A DNA stretch of 25,642 bases from JBBDST01 sp040904765 (GTDB lineage Bacteria > Actinomycetota > Nitriliruptoria > Nitriliruptorales > Nitriliruptoraceae): assembly GCA_040904765.1 (NCBI GenBank), contig JBBDST010000043.1, positions 1-25,642 on the forward strand. The letters are read 5' to 3'. The number at the start of each line of letters is the position of its first letter. Within the stretch, counting starts at the first letter, position 1. The translations under genes and the position numbers were made by a program. Below are positions 1 through 8,559 of this stretch, piece by piece. A model generated the notes under the pieces. It was given only the letters and a program-made list of their open reading frames with translations, made no database searches and was not told the origin of the DNA.

Positions 1-316
1 GTTCGGCAACTTTCACTTTGGCGGTGCGACACCCAGATGCTCGCGCCAACTGATACGCAGTGGCTGCATCGAGCGCCGGGATGGTGGTGTTCACTTCGAT
101 GCGGTCACGAACCGGCTCTGGAAACGGCTTGGTTGCTGCTTCAATAGCGGCAGCAAGCCACAGTGCAGTCGTGTCTGCCCCATACTCGGGAAACGGCGAG
201 AACTCACCCCATCCTTCCGGGCCTTCAAGCACCACTCCGTCGCGACGTTCAACCCGCCGAAAGCGGTTGCGTAATGGCACCGAAAACACCCGCATAGAAC
301 TAATTGACGCGTTCAT
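1..316 (-). CDS. menC: o-succinylbenzoate synthase MenC, N-terminal part (cut by window start)
   Basis: MenC dehydrates SHCHC to o-succinylbenzoate in cytoplasmic menaquinone synthesis. About 105 N-terminal codons are present, read from an ATG at 316 down to the window edge without a stop. The translation shows the enolase-superfamily cap-domain start typical of actinobacterial MenC: PLRNRFR near residue 14, GWGEFSPFPEYG around residues 36-47, VNTTIPA, then RTAKVKVAE, which resembles the mycobacterial MenC segment of the same sequence. The barrel with the metal-binding residues lies outside the window. The ATG overlaps the TGA of menA by 4 nt (ATGA), so the two are very probably translationally coupled in a menB-menA-menC operon. 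Confidence 0.88.
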   Translation of the reverse strand, partial: MNASISSMRVFSVPLRNRFRRVERRDGVVLEGPEGWGEFSPFPEYGADTTALWLAAAIEAATKPFPEPVRDRIEVNTTIPALDAATAYQLARASGCRTAKVKVAE

Positions 317-1197
317 GCGACACCTTTCGCGCGCAGTAATCCGACTGCCAACGTAACGGCAAACAGCAGTTGAGCCCGGCCGGTGTGTTCAAGCACGACA
401 ATTAGCGCCCGTCCGTTGGCTCCATTTTGGGTTTTTACCACCGGCGGGATGATCAATGGCAGCGCCAGTAAGCCAAGCAGCGGCCAGGCTGACTGCAGAT
501 ACAACGCCAGCGGGATCGGCCACATCACCGCGCTTAACACCATTGCCGAGAACAGTACACGGGTACGGCGATCCCCAAGGGCCACTGCTAACGTCCGTTT
601 GCCGGCCGTCTGATCGGTCGGAATGTCTCGCAGGTTGTTCACCAGAATCAACGCGACCGCAAAAAAACCAACCGGAATTGCAGTCAATATAGGCAGCAAA
701 CTTACCGATGAATCTTGAACATACGCCGTACCGATGGTTGCGATCAACCCAAAAAACACGAACACGCTCACCTCGCCAAGCCCGCGGCTGGCGTAGGGGC
801 GTTTCCCACCGGAGTAACCAAGCGCAGCAACTACCGCAAACGCCCCGATGGCAAACAGTTCCCATCCGACACGCAGGGCGAGGACTGTTCCGGCTGTAAC
901 CGCAACGATCAGGGTGACGATCATGGCGGTACGCATCTGTTGCGGGGACACCAACCCGTTCGCTACGGCACGGCGCGGGCCAAGCCGAGCTGCAGTATCG
1001 ACTCCGCGGGTCCCGTCGAAATAGTCGTTGGCATAATTGACGGCAATCTGCAGTGCAAGGGCAACCGTTAACGCTAAGCCCGCGTTCAGCCAAGACAGTT
1101 CAGCAACCGGTGTGCTCGCCGCAGCAGTACCAACGACGACAGGCGCAAACGCAGCCGGCAGCGTCCGCGGTCGCGCGGCCTCAATAAACACGTTCAC
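313..1197 (-). CDS. menA: 1,4-dihydroxy-2-naphthoate polyprenyltransferase MenA
   Basis: This integral membrane UbiA-family enzyme transfers a polyprenyl chain onto 1,4-dihydroxy-2-naphthoate, giving demethylmenaquinone. At 294 residues it has normal family length. The N-terminus FIEAARPRTLPAAFAPV is typical of MenA. The first Asp-rich prenyl-diphosphate motif is NDYFDG near residues 57-62, and the second is DIPTDQTAGKRTLAV near residues 191-205. About eight or nine hydrophobic segments follow the family pattern. The start codon is GTG at 1197 with only a weak upstream Shine-Dalgarno. It sits 41 bp downstream of menB and overlaps menC by 4 nt. Confidence 0.95.
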   Translation of the reverse strand: MNVFIEAARPRTLPAAFAPVVVGTAAASTPVAELSWLNAGLALTVALALQIAVNYANDYFDGTRGVDTAARLGPRRAVANGLVSPQQMRTAMIVTLIVAVTAGTVLALRVGWELFAIGAFAVVAALGYSGGKRPYASRGLGEVSVFVFFGLIATIGTAYVQDSSVSLLPILTAIPVGFFAVALILVNNLRDIPTDQTAGKRTLAVALGDRRTRVLFSAMVLSAVMWPIPLALYLQSAWPLLGLLALPLIIPPVVKTQNGANGRALIVVLEHTGRAQLLFAVTLAVGLLRAKGVA

Positions 1198-1238
1198 GGC
1201 AGCATCTTGACTTCACTCACTTCACGCATTGAGGCTCG

Positions 1239-2165
1239 CTAGTAGTAGTACGGGAACGCTGACCAGTCGGGGTCACGTTTCTCTAAAAAGGCGTCGCGCC
1301 CTTCAACGGCTTCATCGGTCATGTATGCCAGCCGGGTGGCTTCGCCGGCAAACACCTGCTGGCCCATGAGCCCGTCATCGGTAAGGTTCATCGCATATTT
1401 GAGCATCCGAAGCGCTGTTGGCGACTGGGCGGTGATTCGTTCTGCCCACCGGATCGCTGTCGCTTCCAGTTCCGCATGGTCGACGACCGCATTCACCATC
1501 CCCATACGGTGCGCATCGTCAGCCGAGTAGGTGTCGGCGAGAAAAAAGATTTCGCGGGCAAATTTTTGCCCGACCTGTTTGGCAAGGTAGGCAGAACCAA
1601 AACCGCCGTCAAAAGATGCGACCGTAAGGTCAGTCTGGCGAAACTGGGCATGCTCGCGTGATGCGATCGTCAAATCACATACGACATGTAACGAATGCCC
1701 CCCACCTGCCGCCCAGCCGGGTACGGCACACAACACAACTTTTGGCATCATGCGTATCAGGCGTTGCACTTCCAGAATATGCAATCGTCCCGCCCGGGCA
1801 GGGTCGATATGTTCGGCCGTCAAATGGTCGGTCGACTCGGTGTAGCGGTACCCGTCTTTGCCGCGAATGCGCTGGTCACCACCGGAACAAAACGCCCAGC
1901 CACCATCACGTGCAGAGGGCCCATTGCCGGTGAGGATCACACAACCCACGTCAGATGTTTGTCTGGCATGGTTTAACACCTGATACAGCTCATCAACTGT
2001 GTGTGGACGAAACGCGTTACGAACTTCAGGCCGATTGAATGCCACCCGCACCATTTTGGTCGGTGCACCGTTGCTGTCACGCCCGCGGTGATAGGTGATG
2101 TCGGTGAGATCGGTGAAACCTGGGAGCGGTTGCCAGCGTGTCTCATCAAACAGTTCTGAAACCAC
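1239..2165 (-). CDS. menB: 1,4-dihydroxy-2-naphthoyl-CoA synthase MenB
   Basis: MenB is a crotonase-fold enzyme that closes the second ring of o-succinylbenzoyl-CoA to give DHNA-CoA. The 308 residues include the FNRPEVRNAFRPHTVDEL start of the crotonase domain, the oxyanion-hole region around FCSGGDQRIRG, the VPGWAAGGGHSLHVVCDLTIAS segment with the QTDLTVASFDGGFGS stretch after it, and the diagnostic C-terminus RDPDWSAFPYYY. The GTG start at 2165 has a strong GGAGG 5 nt upstream. It is the first gene of the minus-strand men operon and is divergent from menE across 78 bp. Confidence 0.97.
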   Translation of the reverse strand: MVSELFDETRWQPLPGFTDLTDITYHRGRDSNGAPTKMVRVAFNRPEVRNAFRPHTVDELYQVLNHARQTSDVGCVILTGNGPSARDGGWAFCSGGDQRIRGKDGYRYTESTDHLTAEHIDPARAGRLHILEVQRLIRMMPKVVLCAVPGWAAGGGHSLHVVCDLTIASREHAQFRQTDLTVASFDGGFGSAYLAKQVGQKFAREIFFLADTYSADDAHRMGMVNAVVDHAELEATAIRWAERITAQSPTALRMLKYAMNLTDDGLMGQQVFAGEATRLAYMTDEAVEGRDAFLEKRDPDWSAFPYYY

Positions 2166-2243
2166 AACACCCTCCCCGACTAGCGGCGGACCGTCACCTT
2201 TTTCCCGTACGCTACCGCTCCTATAGCACCGACGATCACGGAA
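2166..2243. promoter_or_regulatory. divergent menB/menE intergenic region with a candidate menE -10 box
   Basis: This 78-bp gap must hold the promoters of both divergent men units. On the plus strand TATAGC at 2222-2227 fits a -10 box, with only a weak T-rich candidate -35 about 17 bp upstream. If used, it would put the menE transcript start within about 10-20 nt of its start codon. I see no convincing operator palindrome and no clear -10 for menB. The assignment rests on position and a single hexamer. Confidence 0.3.
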
Positions 2244-3404
2244 ATGCCAATGGCGAAGTTACGCGCCTTTAGCGTGCCACCCGAGCACGCCGACGCCGCG
2301 TTGGCTCGCACTCACCATGCAGGTGATGCGGCACTATTGTTCGATCCGGCGCTGGCCCCGGCGCTGCGCGCCGAACTGTGTGCCACATTTGCGGCTTCGT
2401 CACTCACACTGGTCGATAACGACGGGTCCGCCCGCACCGAGAATTTCACCGACGGGGCCATTCTTGATGACGCTGCCGCATTGGTGGTGCTTACGTCCGG
2501 ATCAACCGGCGACCCTAAAGGGGTTGAACTCTCCCACCCTGCACTCGACACGGCTGTGAGGGCAAGTCTGGCTCGCCTTAAGTTGACCACCGCAGACACC
2601 GTAATCCAGGCTTTACCGACCCATCACATAGCCGGACTATTAGGTGTGCTGCGTGCCCGAGCCCTTGGCGCCAACCTGGTGACGGTGAACTCAACAGATG
2701 CCTTATCTTCGCTCACCAGCGATTTGACTGCGCTTGTGCCGACGCAACTTGCACGCCTGCTGGCGTTACACGCCGACGTTTCTCAACTGGGGATGATTCT
2801 GCTGGGCGGCGCTGCCGCCAACACCAAGCTTCTGTGTGACGCCCGCCTGCAGGGCGCCACGCTTGTCACCAGTTATGGGATGAGTGAAACCTGTGGTGGC
2901 TGCGTGTACGACGGGGTGCCACTGGACAACACAACCGTTGCTATCGAAGGACCTGACGATACTTGCGGACAGATTCTGATTCGAAGCGCACAACTGTTTG
3001 ACGGTTATCGCATCGGGAGGAAGCTGCTGCGACATGACCCAAACAACTGGTTTATCACCAGCGATCACGGCGTCTGGAAAGATGGTGTGCTTGAGGTGAC
3101 TGGCCGGATCGATCAGACGGTTGTTTCAGGCGGCGAAAACATTCCTTTGATGGCTGTGCAGCAAGCATTGGAAGCCACACCTGACATAACTGACGTTTTC
3201 GTGTTGAGTCGTGCCAGCAAAACGTGGGGTGAGGAAGTGATTGCGCTAATTGTTGGCGATACCACAATCGATGCCGTCAAAACACATCTGCGTGCCGTGC
3301 TGCCACCGCACTGGGTGCCCCGACAGATCAAGGCAGTTGCGACGCTGCCAAAAACCGCCCTTGGCAAACCTGATCGTGCGGCCGCGCAAGCCCTCTTTGA
3401 CTAA
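2244..3404 (+). CDS. menE: o-succinylbenzoate-CoA ligase MenE
   Basis: MenE activates o-succinylbenzoate with ATP and CoA through an acyl-adenylate, supplying the MenB substrate. It is a 386-residue ANL-superfamily protein, shorter than most MenE proteins but close to the compact actinobacterial form. Visible motifs are the phosphate-binding loop TSGSTGDPKG at residues 84-93, an SYGMSETCGG motif near 210, GRIDQTVVSGGENI near 290, and the C-terminal lysine region PKTALGKPDR. Two in-frame ATGs compete: 2244 has a purine stretch touching it, while 2250 has GGA at normal distance, so 2250 may be the true start. It is alone on the plus strand, convergent with resC and divergent from menB. Confidence 0.93.
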   Translation: MPMAKLRAFSVPPEHADAALARTHHAGDAALLFDPALAPALRAELCATFAASSLTLVDNDGSARTENFTDGAILDDAAALVVLTSGSTGDPKGVELSHPALDTAVRASLARLKLTTADTVIQALPTHHIAGLLGVLRARALGANLVTVNSTDALSSLTSDLTALVPTQLARLLALHADVSQLGMILLGGAAANTKLLCDARLQGATLVTSYGMSETCGGCVYDGVPLDNTTVAIEGPDDTCGQILIRSAQLFDGYRIGRKLLRHDPNNWFITSDHGVWKDGVLEVTGRIDQTVVSGGENIPLMAVQQALEATPDITDVFVLSRASKTWGEEVIALIVGDTTIDAVKTHLRAVLPPHWVPRQIKAVATLPKTALGKPDRAAAQALFD

Positions 3405-3408
3405 CTCG

Positions 3409-3436
3409 CGCCAACCGGCACGTTTACAGGTTGGCG
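3409..3436. terminator. hairpin between convergent menE and resC
   Basis: CGCCAACC at 3409-3416 pairs perfectly with GGTTGGCG at 3429-3436 across a 12-nt loop. It begins 5 nt after the menE stop, and its right arm lies in the last codons of resC. The position between tail-to-tail genes suits a bidirectional transcription end. No T-tract follows on either strand, so it is not a classical intrinsic terminator. Confidence 0.4.
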
Positions 3437-4584
3437 TACGAATGCAAGCCAACCACAACGTAGTTGGCAATGAGGTAGGTCCCCATCAGCACGACGAACG
3501 CCCACACCCCGATCCAAGCGGCGTTACGTCCTTTCAGGCCGTGAGTTGCACGCGCATGCAGGTAACCGGCGTAGGCGATCCAGGTAAGAAACGACCCGGT
3601 TTCTTTCGGGTCCCAACCCCAAAAACGTCCCCATGACACTTCCGCCCACATGGCACCGGCGATCACACCGACGGTCCAAAGGACAAACGCGAACGCGGTG
3701 AGACGGTGTGCCAGCCCATCGAGTGCCGACGTTGACGGCAGGAACGGTACAAACCAGCGGGCAATCAGCGCCGCCACGACCAGGGTGAGGTTCACCGTAA
3801 AAAATCGCCCGAAACCGGCCGCAAGCGTGTCTTGCGCGGTAATCCACACCCACGACACAAGGCTCGTTCCAAGAAACACGCCGATAGACAGTTTCCACGG
3901 GTTGATACCGGCCCGTAGAGCCGCGTGATACTGCTGCAGCTGTTCTCGTTCCTCATCAGCGGCACTGCCGCGTTCAGGCAAATCTTTCACATCGTTGGTG
4001 TGGGCCGCACCAGGACCACCACTACCGGCGTTATCAAATGCTTGAGTGACGGATCGTTCGGCCGTGTCACGCAGCAAGTACAGGCCGTTAAACGCAAATG
4101 CGGTGCCAAAAATACCCATCGCACTGACCAGCAGCGAAACATGAAATGGCCGCCACCACGTATCAAGAATCGGCATCAGCGGTCCGGGATCGGCATACAT
4201 CAGCATCGCCATACCCAAAACCAGTGATCCAGCCAACAGCACGAACCCATTCAGTTCGGCACGTCGCCGCACAAACTGCAACACAAACAGCCCGGCAAGC
4301 ACTCCGACGAGTGCCATGAGGGATGTGACTTCAAACATATTCCCCAGCGGCAGGCGCTGCTGGGCGATGCCGCGCGCAATTTCATGGGCAACATGTGTTG
4401 CCACACCGGCGACTGCCATGACCCCGCCGATACGGCGCAGCACCACACCGCGTTCACGCTGATCTTGACGGCCAACACCCATCGTCAGCGCATACAGATA
4501 AACGAAAGCGCCGCCCAGATAAAGCATCAGCGTCGTAGGGAAATACAACACCCGCGACAGTTCGGCGAGTTGGTCGTAATTCAT
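3424..4584 (-). CDS. ccsB: cytochrome c biogenesis protein ResC/CcsB (WWD heme handler)
   Basis: This polytopic membrane protein pairs with ResB to form the System II cytochrome c synthase, which exports heme and attaches it to CxxCH motifs outside the membrane. The Trp-rich WWD signature WGRFWGWDPKET lies around residues 318-329. Candidate heme-ligand histidines flank it: FHVSLL near residue 148 and GLHSYA at the C-terminus. About eight hydrophobic segments are broken by a charged loop near residues 175-225. I chose the ATG at 4584 because a GGAG lies 5 nt upstream; a GTG at 4590 in frame abuts the same Shine-Dalgarno. It follows resB after a short gap and is the last gene of the maturation operon. 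Confidence 0.93.
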   Translation of the reverse strand: MNYDQLAELSRVLYFPTTLMLYLGGAFVYLYALTMGVGRQDQRERGVVLRRIGGVMAVAGVATHVAHEIARGIAQQRLPLGNMFEVTSLMALVGVLAGLFVLQFVRRRAELNGFVLLAGSLVLGMAMLMYADPGPLMPILDTWWRPFHVSLLVSAMGIFGTAFAFNGLYLLRDTAERSVTQAFDNAGSGGPGAAHTNDVKDLPERGSAADEEREQLQQYHAALRAGINPWKLSIGVFLGTSLVSWVWITAQDTLAAGFGRFFTVNLTLVVAALIARWFVPFLPSTSALDGLAHRLTAFAFVLWTVGVIAGAMWAEVSWGRFWGWDPKETGSFLTWIAYAGYLHARATHGLKGRNAAWIGVWAFVVLMGTYLIANYVVVGLHSYANL

Positions 4585-4599
4585 GTCCACTCCGTTAAC

Positions 4600-6228
4600 T
4601 TACGTTCCGGCTGCTGGCGTGTTCGACTCGCTGTCCCAAACAAGGTCACGTGCCTGACAGGCCGCAGCAAACTGCTGGGCTACATCTGCGAACTCGTCGA
4701 TGAAAGCATCCGGTCGGTGAAATGCCCGCCCGGTAAGTGTAACGAGGGTTGTATTGGCCGATGGCCCAAGTTGGGTAAGCACCCAGACACGGCGGCGATA
4801 CGCGTACAGCGCGATCGTAAGTCCGCTCACCAGCAGCAACGCACCGGCAAGCAGGGCCGGGATCGCTGGGCGTGAACTGACCTGATAGCCGACCCAGCGG
4901 CGCAGATCTACAAAGGTGATAACCGCATCACCAACTTGCACTTGCTGGCCAAGACGCAGATAAGCGCCCCCTTCAGAGGTCAACTGAGACGTATCAAGGT
5001 CGTTGACGGTCTGTTGGGTCGCGCCAAGTTGAAGATCTCCGCGCCACTGGCGAAACAGCAGCATCGGCGCTTCATCCCATGGTGCCCCGGTTGGAACAGG
5101 TCGGCCCGCAGCGTCATCGGGTGCGTACGGATAGAAGAACACGTCAAGGCCAAGGTCAGGATTTACCGATGGGGCTTTCACCGCCCCGCGATACACGCCC
5201 GCATCGCCAAGCATCGGCTGAATAAATCCGTCATGCACAACTTCGCCGTCAATTTCAACTCGCACTTGCAGCGCATAACCCCAGTCAAGTTGGGTGATAC
5301 GTCTGCCGTCAATCGCTAAGGGCTTATTCGAGTCGATCACTGCGTCGTAGGGTTCACCTGCAGCCGGGTTAATTGTGACGTGCGAACGGAACACGGTTGC
5401 TTGACCAGCTCCTGGCGCAGTTGGGTTCCGTACCCAATCGACATCAAATTGATTGAGTGTCAGCTGCCAGCCGTCATGCTGATCTTCCCCAAACCAGCGG
5501 CCAGGGGAATAGTTCCAGTAGGACACAGCCGCGTCGGTAAAACCGGCTTCACCTTCAACAACGCCACGCTGGCCTTCGAAGCTGGTGAGTTGTCCGACGA
5601 TGATTGCGGCAAGCAACACATAGAAACTCACATGGAACAGCAGGCTGCCGCCTTCGCGACTGATAAGTCCTCGTTCGGCTGCGAGCTGGGGTGCACGTGT
5701 GCTATCTGCAGTGCGTGTACGCCAATGACGGCCAAGCACAGTCTTGGCGGTTTGGATTACGTCTACTTGGGTCGTGTCGGTAACGAACGTGACGGTGCTG
5801 TTGACCCGTGATGGTTTGTCGATCAGTGGTGGCACGCTGTGGCGAACCAACCGGAGGTAGGCGCGGATCCGTGGGACAAGGCAGGCGGTGAGGCTGAGAT
5901 ATATCGCCAGAAGTAGCGCAATAAACAAAGCTGAACCATAGATGTCGTATGCACCGAAAAAGTCAAGCGCACGTGAAACGCCCACCCCTGGTCCGGCATC
6001 ACCGTTACGCCAACGTGCGACAGTTGAGGCAACGTTTGGTTCCTGAGGTACAAAAGTGCCGACCACATTGAGTACCGCTGACGCGGCCAGCATGTACAAG
6101 GCGGTACGCATGCGGGCAAGCCAGCGCCATCCCATCTGGATGGAATCGATCAGAAACCCGTGAGCCGTATTGCGGGTGCGCTGTGGCAGTGGCGGGTTCA
6201 TCTGTGGAGGAGGAAGCGACTCTGTCAT
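4600..6228 (-). CDS. resB: cytochrome c biogenesis protein ResB (System II)
   Basis: ResB is the membrane partner of ResC/CcsB in System II; together they deliver and ligate heme to apocytochromes. The 542 residues are consistent with actinobacterial ResB. Three N-terminal hydrophobic segments lie near residues 42-60, 97-117 and 194-212, the third containing the family pattern REGGSLLFHVSFYVLL with a conserved His at 199. A large hydrophilic domain, about residues 215-455 and predicted extracytoplasmic, follows, then a final membrane segment near 457-478. It starts at ATG 6228, 41 bp after ccdA, and is followed by ccsB. It serves the di-heme cytochrome encoded at 8556-9557, the only CxxCH protein I see here. 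Confidence 0.94.
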   Translation of the reverse strand: MTESLPPPQMNPPLPQRTRNTAHGFLIDSIQMGWRWLARMRTALYMLAASAVLNVVGTFVPQEPNVASTVARWRNGDAGPGVGVSRALDFFGAYDIYGSALFIALLLAIYLSLTACLVPRIRAYLRLVRHSVPPLIDKPSRVNSTVTFVTDTTQVDVIQTAKTVLGRHWRTRTADSTRAPQLAAERGLISREGGSLLFHVSFYVLLAAIIVGQLTSFEGQRGVVEGEAGFTDAAVSYWNYSPGRWFGEDQHDGWQLTLNQFDVDWVRNPTAPGAGQATVFRSHVTINPAAGEPYDAVIDSNKPLAIDGRRITQLDWGYALQVRVEIDGEVVHDGFIQPMLGDAGVYRGAVKAPSVNPDLGLDVFFYPYAPDDAAGRPVPTGAPWDEAPMLLFRQWRGDLQLGATQQTVNDLDTSQLTSEGGAYLRLGQQVQVGDAVITFVDLRRWVGYQVSSRPAIPALLAGALLLVSGLTIALYAYRRRVWVLTQLGPSANTTLVTLTGRAFHRPDAFIDEFADVAQQFAAACQARDLVWDSESNTPAAGT

Positions 6229-6269
6229 CTAGCCACCTTGCCTTGGCACGTGTACGACCTGGCCGTTCA

Positions 6270-7022
6270 TCACAGTGGCGCCTCAAAGCCGCGGATAAGT
6301 GGCCGTAGCAGCACCATCAGGGCGTCCCATGCGCCGGTAGCAATCGCCACCCCGACGGCAGCCAACAATGCTCCACCGACGATCTGGATGACGCGTGATC
6401 GGCGTTTCAAAAACTCAAGCGTTCCGCCAAGCCGGTGGAACAACAAACCAAACACGATGAAGGGTGCGCCCAAACCGACCGCATACACAAACCCCAAGAA
6501 TGCACCCCGTCCAGACACCCCTTGGGTGACGTTGGCGGACATCGTCAGAATCGCCCCGGCGGCTGGCCCAAGACAGGGGGTCCAGCCGACCCCAAAAACG
6601 AAACCAAGCGGCAGGGCTGAGGCGACTCCAGCATCAGGAAAACGCGAAAACACACGGATTTCTCGCATCAAACTGCCGCGCATCATCAGAATGCCAAACA
6701 CGGCAATGAGACTTCCCATCGCTACTTGCACGAGGGTTGAGCGTTCCAGCAGGTTCAACGTCCCAACGGCAAACCCCAGCATGGTGAATGGAATTGCGAA
6801 CCCCAATACGAACAGCGTCGAACCGGCCAACACGCGGCTTCGCACCCTTACACCACCGCGAGTGAGTTCTTCACCGGACAACCCGGCCATATAGGACAGG
6901 TAGCCGGGCACAAGCGGGATCACGCACGGTGAAGCGAACGACACAAAACCGGCGATGAACGCGACCGCCGCAGCAATCAGCACGTTTGCGTCAAAAACAA
7001 TCGCTTGGATGGTTTCAGCCAC
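6270..7022 (-). CDS. ccdA: cytochrome c biogenesis protein CcdA
   Basis: CcdA carries reducing equivalents from cytoplasmic thioredoxin across the membrane to keep apocytochrome CxxCH cysteines reduced. The 250-residue protein has six hydrophobic segments and the two redox cysteines expected of the family: FASPCVIPLVPGYLSY (Cys33) and GVGWTPCLGPAAG (Cys150). The GTG start at 7022 overlaps the end of the upstream thioredoxin-like gene by 8 nt, implying translational coupling to its likely electron acceptor. It precedes resB by 41 bp. Confidence 0.96.
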   Translation of the reverse strand: MAETIQAIVFDANVLIAAAVAFIAGFVSFASPCVIPLVPGYLSYMAGLSGEELTRGGVRVRSRVLAGSTLFVLGFAIPFTMLGFAVGTLNLLERSTLVQVAMGSLIAVFGILMMRGSLMREIRVFSRFPDAGVASALPLGFVFGVGWTPCLGPAAGAILTMSANVTQGVSGRGAFLGFVYAVGLGAPFIVFGLLFHRLGGTLEFLKRRSRVIQIVGGALLAAVGVAIATGAWDALMVLLRPLIRGFEAPL

Positions 7023-7596
7023 GAGCTACCTCGGAGGCGATTGCGTCCGCGAGGCCGATCACTTCTGATCGGCCGATCAGCCCAAAAACACGGGCAGCGA
7101 CTCGCCCGTCACGATCGACAAAAATGGTCGTCGGGATAGCGCGCGGTCCAACGCCCTGCCACAATGCGGCGTAGGCGTTAGCCGGATCAAACAGTGACGG
7201 GTAGGGGACCTCAAATTCGCGCATGTGCGCTGAGGCGTTCACGGCCGAGTCTTCAATGTTTACCCCAAGAAACGCAACTTCGTCTGTTGGCAACGCAAAA
7301 TAGGCGGCATTGAGGTCAGGTTGTTCCACTCGACAAGGGCCGCACCACGCCGCCCAAAAATTCACGACCACCACCTTGCCGGCAAACGCATCAAGCGACA
7401 GTTCACCCTCGCCCTCAAGCACCGGAAATGTGTCCATCGGCGCCGGCGTACGCAGTTCTGGCTCGATCAGGCACAGTCCTGGGCGAACTCCGGCAATGCG
7501 GTCGCATGCAGCCGTTTGTGAGCCAGCACATGCGACAAGAAGGAGAGCCGCACTCACCAACAGGGTCAGTCGAAGCACACGCACGCCTTTCACCAC
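7015..7596 (-). CDS. ResA/TlpA-like thioredoxin lipoprotein
   Basis: This is a membrane-anchored extracytoplasmic thiol-disulfide reductase, probably the ResA-type protein that reduces the heme-binding cysteines of apocytochrome c using electrons from CcdA. The N-terminus is a lipoprotein signal with lipobox LLVAC (Cys23 as the lipidated residue). The thioredoxin active site WAAWCGPCRVEQ has Cys85 and Cys88, and a cis-Pro motif appears as GPRAIPTTIFVDRDG. The 193-residue length fits the family. The start is GTG at 7596, directly followed by a second GTG; an AAGGG lies 5 nt upstream, inside a 16-bp palindrome. ResA function is inferred from context with ccdA-resB-ccsB, since general TlpA proteins share the fold. 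Confidence 0.9.
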   Translation of the reverse strand: MVKGVRVLRLTLLVSAALLLVACAGSQTAACDRIAGVRPGLCLIEPELRTPAPMDTFPVLEGEGELSLDAFAGKVVVVNFWAAWCGPCRVEQPDLNAAYFALPTDEVAFLGVNIEDSAVNASAHMREFEVPYPSLFDPANAYAALWQGVGPRAIPTTIFVDRDGRVAARVFGLIGRSEVIGLADAIASEVARG

Positions 7597-7599
7597 TTC

Positions 7600-7615
7600 T
7601 ACCCTTACAAGGGTA
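7600..7615. promoter_or_regulatory. 16-bp perfect inverted repeat upstream of the cytochrome c maturation operon
   Basis: TACCCTTACAAGGGTA is a perfect dyad: 7-bp arms and a 2-nt centre. It lies 4 nt upstream of the thioredoxin-like gene start and includes that gene's probable Shine-Dalgarno. It could be an operator for a dimeric or tetrameric repressor. The outer TACCC/GGGTA halves resemble CsoR-type copper operators, but that is only a resemblance. A small RNA hairpin masking the ribosome site is the alternative. Confidence 0.45.
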
Positions 7616-7641
7616 CGAGGTGTTACAACTGGCGTGGACGG

Positions 7642-8559
7642 CTACTGAGCGATCGGAACTGCAACCCGCTCAGCTTCAGTAACGGTGATTGTGCTGAGGC
7701 GCTTTTCGCGCATTTCCATCCGGTCAAGCCACAGCAGGCTGAGTAAGAAGAAAAGGAACGAGGCACCAGTCCACAGTGCAGCCGGAAGCCAGATTGCGCC
7801 TGGGTCGTAGAACCCGTACCAGTACGCCGTTTCGCCGACTGGTACCGGTTCAAGTGGGACACCATCAGCGTCGACGTATGTAGCAACCGCTTGGAATTCT
7901 TGGGCGGCCAAACGCACGCCTGTTTCAGCGTCGTCGACAAATAACACCGGCCCGGCGTTACGGGCGGTGTAGAACGGTTGCGCGCGACCGGCAGCGTTGG
8001 CAGGGCGTTGACGCTGAGCGTCACGTTCGAACTGTTCGCGCCGATTCACACCGATCTGTGCCACATTGTTCTCGTCGACCGGCAAAAATTCGCCCCGCAT
8101 CAACAGTGAAGCTGCACCGGCAGCGCCGGACAGGTTGGCAAAGCGAGGATTTGACTGGATTTCATCTTCTGAAGCGTCGCTCAGGCCTGCATACTCTTCG
8201 ATTGAGGAGAATGCAGAAACGTCTGAAGCAGTCGGGAAGAAAGCCGCACGCTCAGAGCCTTGTTCAAACGTGTACCAGCGCGGCTGATAGTCGACCGGTC
8301 GTTCGCCAGGCAGATGCGTGATGCCAAGGCCTTGCGGGATACCTGGGCCACCCAACGTCCAGAACACGCCAAGAAGAAACGCGAACCCAAAAAATGCAAC
8401 GCCGTAGATGGCGGCACCTTTTTTCGCACCGTAGTTTGACCACAGCAGCATGAACACCGACCCGGCCATAAAAAGCAAACCCAGTGGTACAGCAAGGAGC
8501 GCGGCAGGATGATCAGCCGGAATCGCCTCTTCTACAGCAAGGAACAACAATTCGGTCAC
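7642..8559 (-). CDS. uncharacterised membrane protein, last gene of the complex III operon
   Basis: I do not recognise this 305-residue protein. Two N-terminal membrane segments lie at about residues 20-41 and 48-70, joined by a Lys-bearing turn (SNYGAKKG), then a hydrophilic domain of about 185 residues, then a third membrane segment at about 256-278 followed by a basic tail (DRMEMREKR). The positive-inside pattern puts the central domain outside the cytoplasm, on the same side as the cytochrome c hemes. It has no CxxCH and no cysteine-based metal motif. The GTG start at 8559 overlaps the TGA of the di-heme cytochrome gene by 4 nt, so coupled translation is likely. A complex III accessory subunit or a link to the terminal oxidase is an inference from context only. 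Confidence 0.8.
   Translation of the reverse strand: MTELLFLAVEEAIPADHPAALLAVPLGLLFMAGSVFMLLWSNYGAKKGAAIYGVAFFGFAFLLGVFWTLGGPGIPQGLGITHLPGERPVDYQPRWYTFEQGSERAAFFPTASDVSAFSSIEEYAGLSDASEDEIQSNPRFANLSGAAGAASLLMRGEFLPVDENNVAQIGVNRREQFERDAQRQRPANAAGRAQPFYTARNAGPVLFVDDAETGVRLAAQEFQAVATYVDADGVPLEPVPVGETAYWYGFYDPGAIWLPAALWTGASFLFFLLSLLWLDRMEMREKRLSTITVTEAERVAVPIAQ

Noticed and set aside
389..1093. 234-codon minus-strand ORF inside menA
   Set aside because: Same strand but another frame of menA; Cys/Arg/Trp-rich translation typical of a frame shadow.
6160..6894. 244-codon plus-strand ORF
   Set aside because: Antisense shadow of ccdA and the start of resB; low-complexity composition, no Shine-Dalgarno and no motif.
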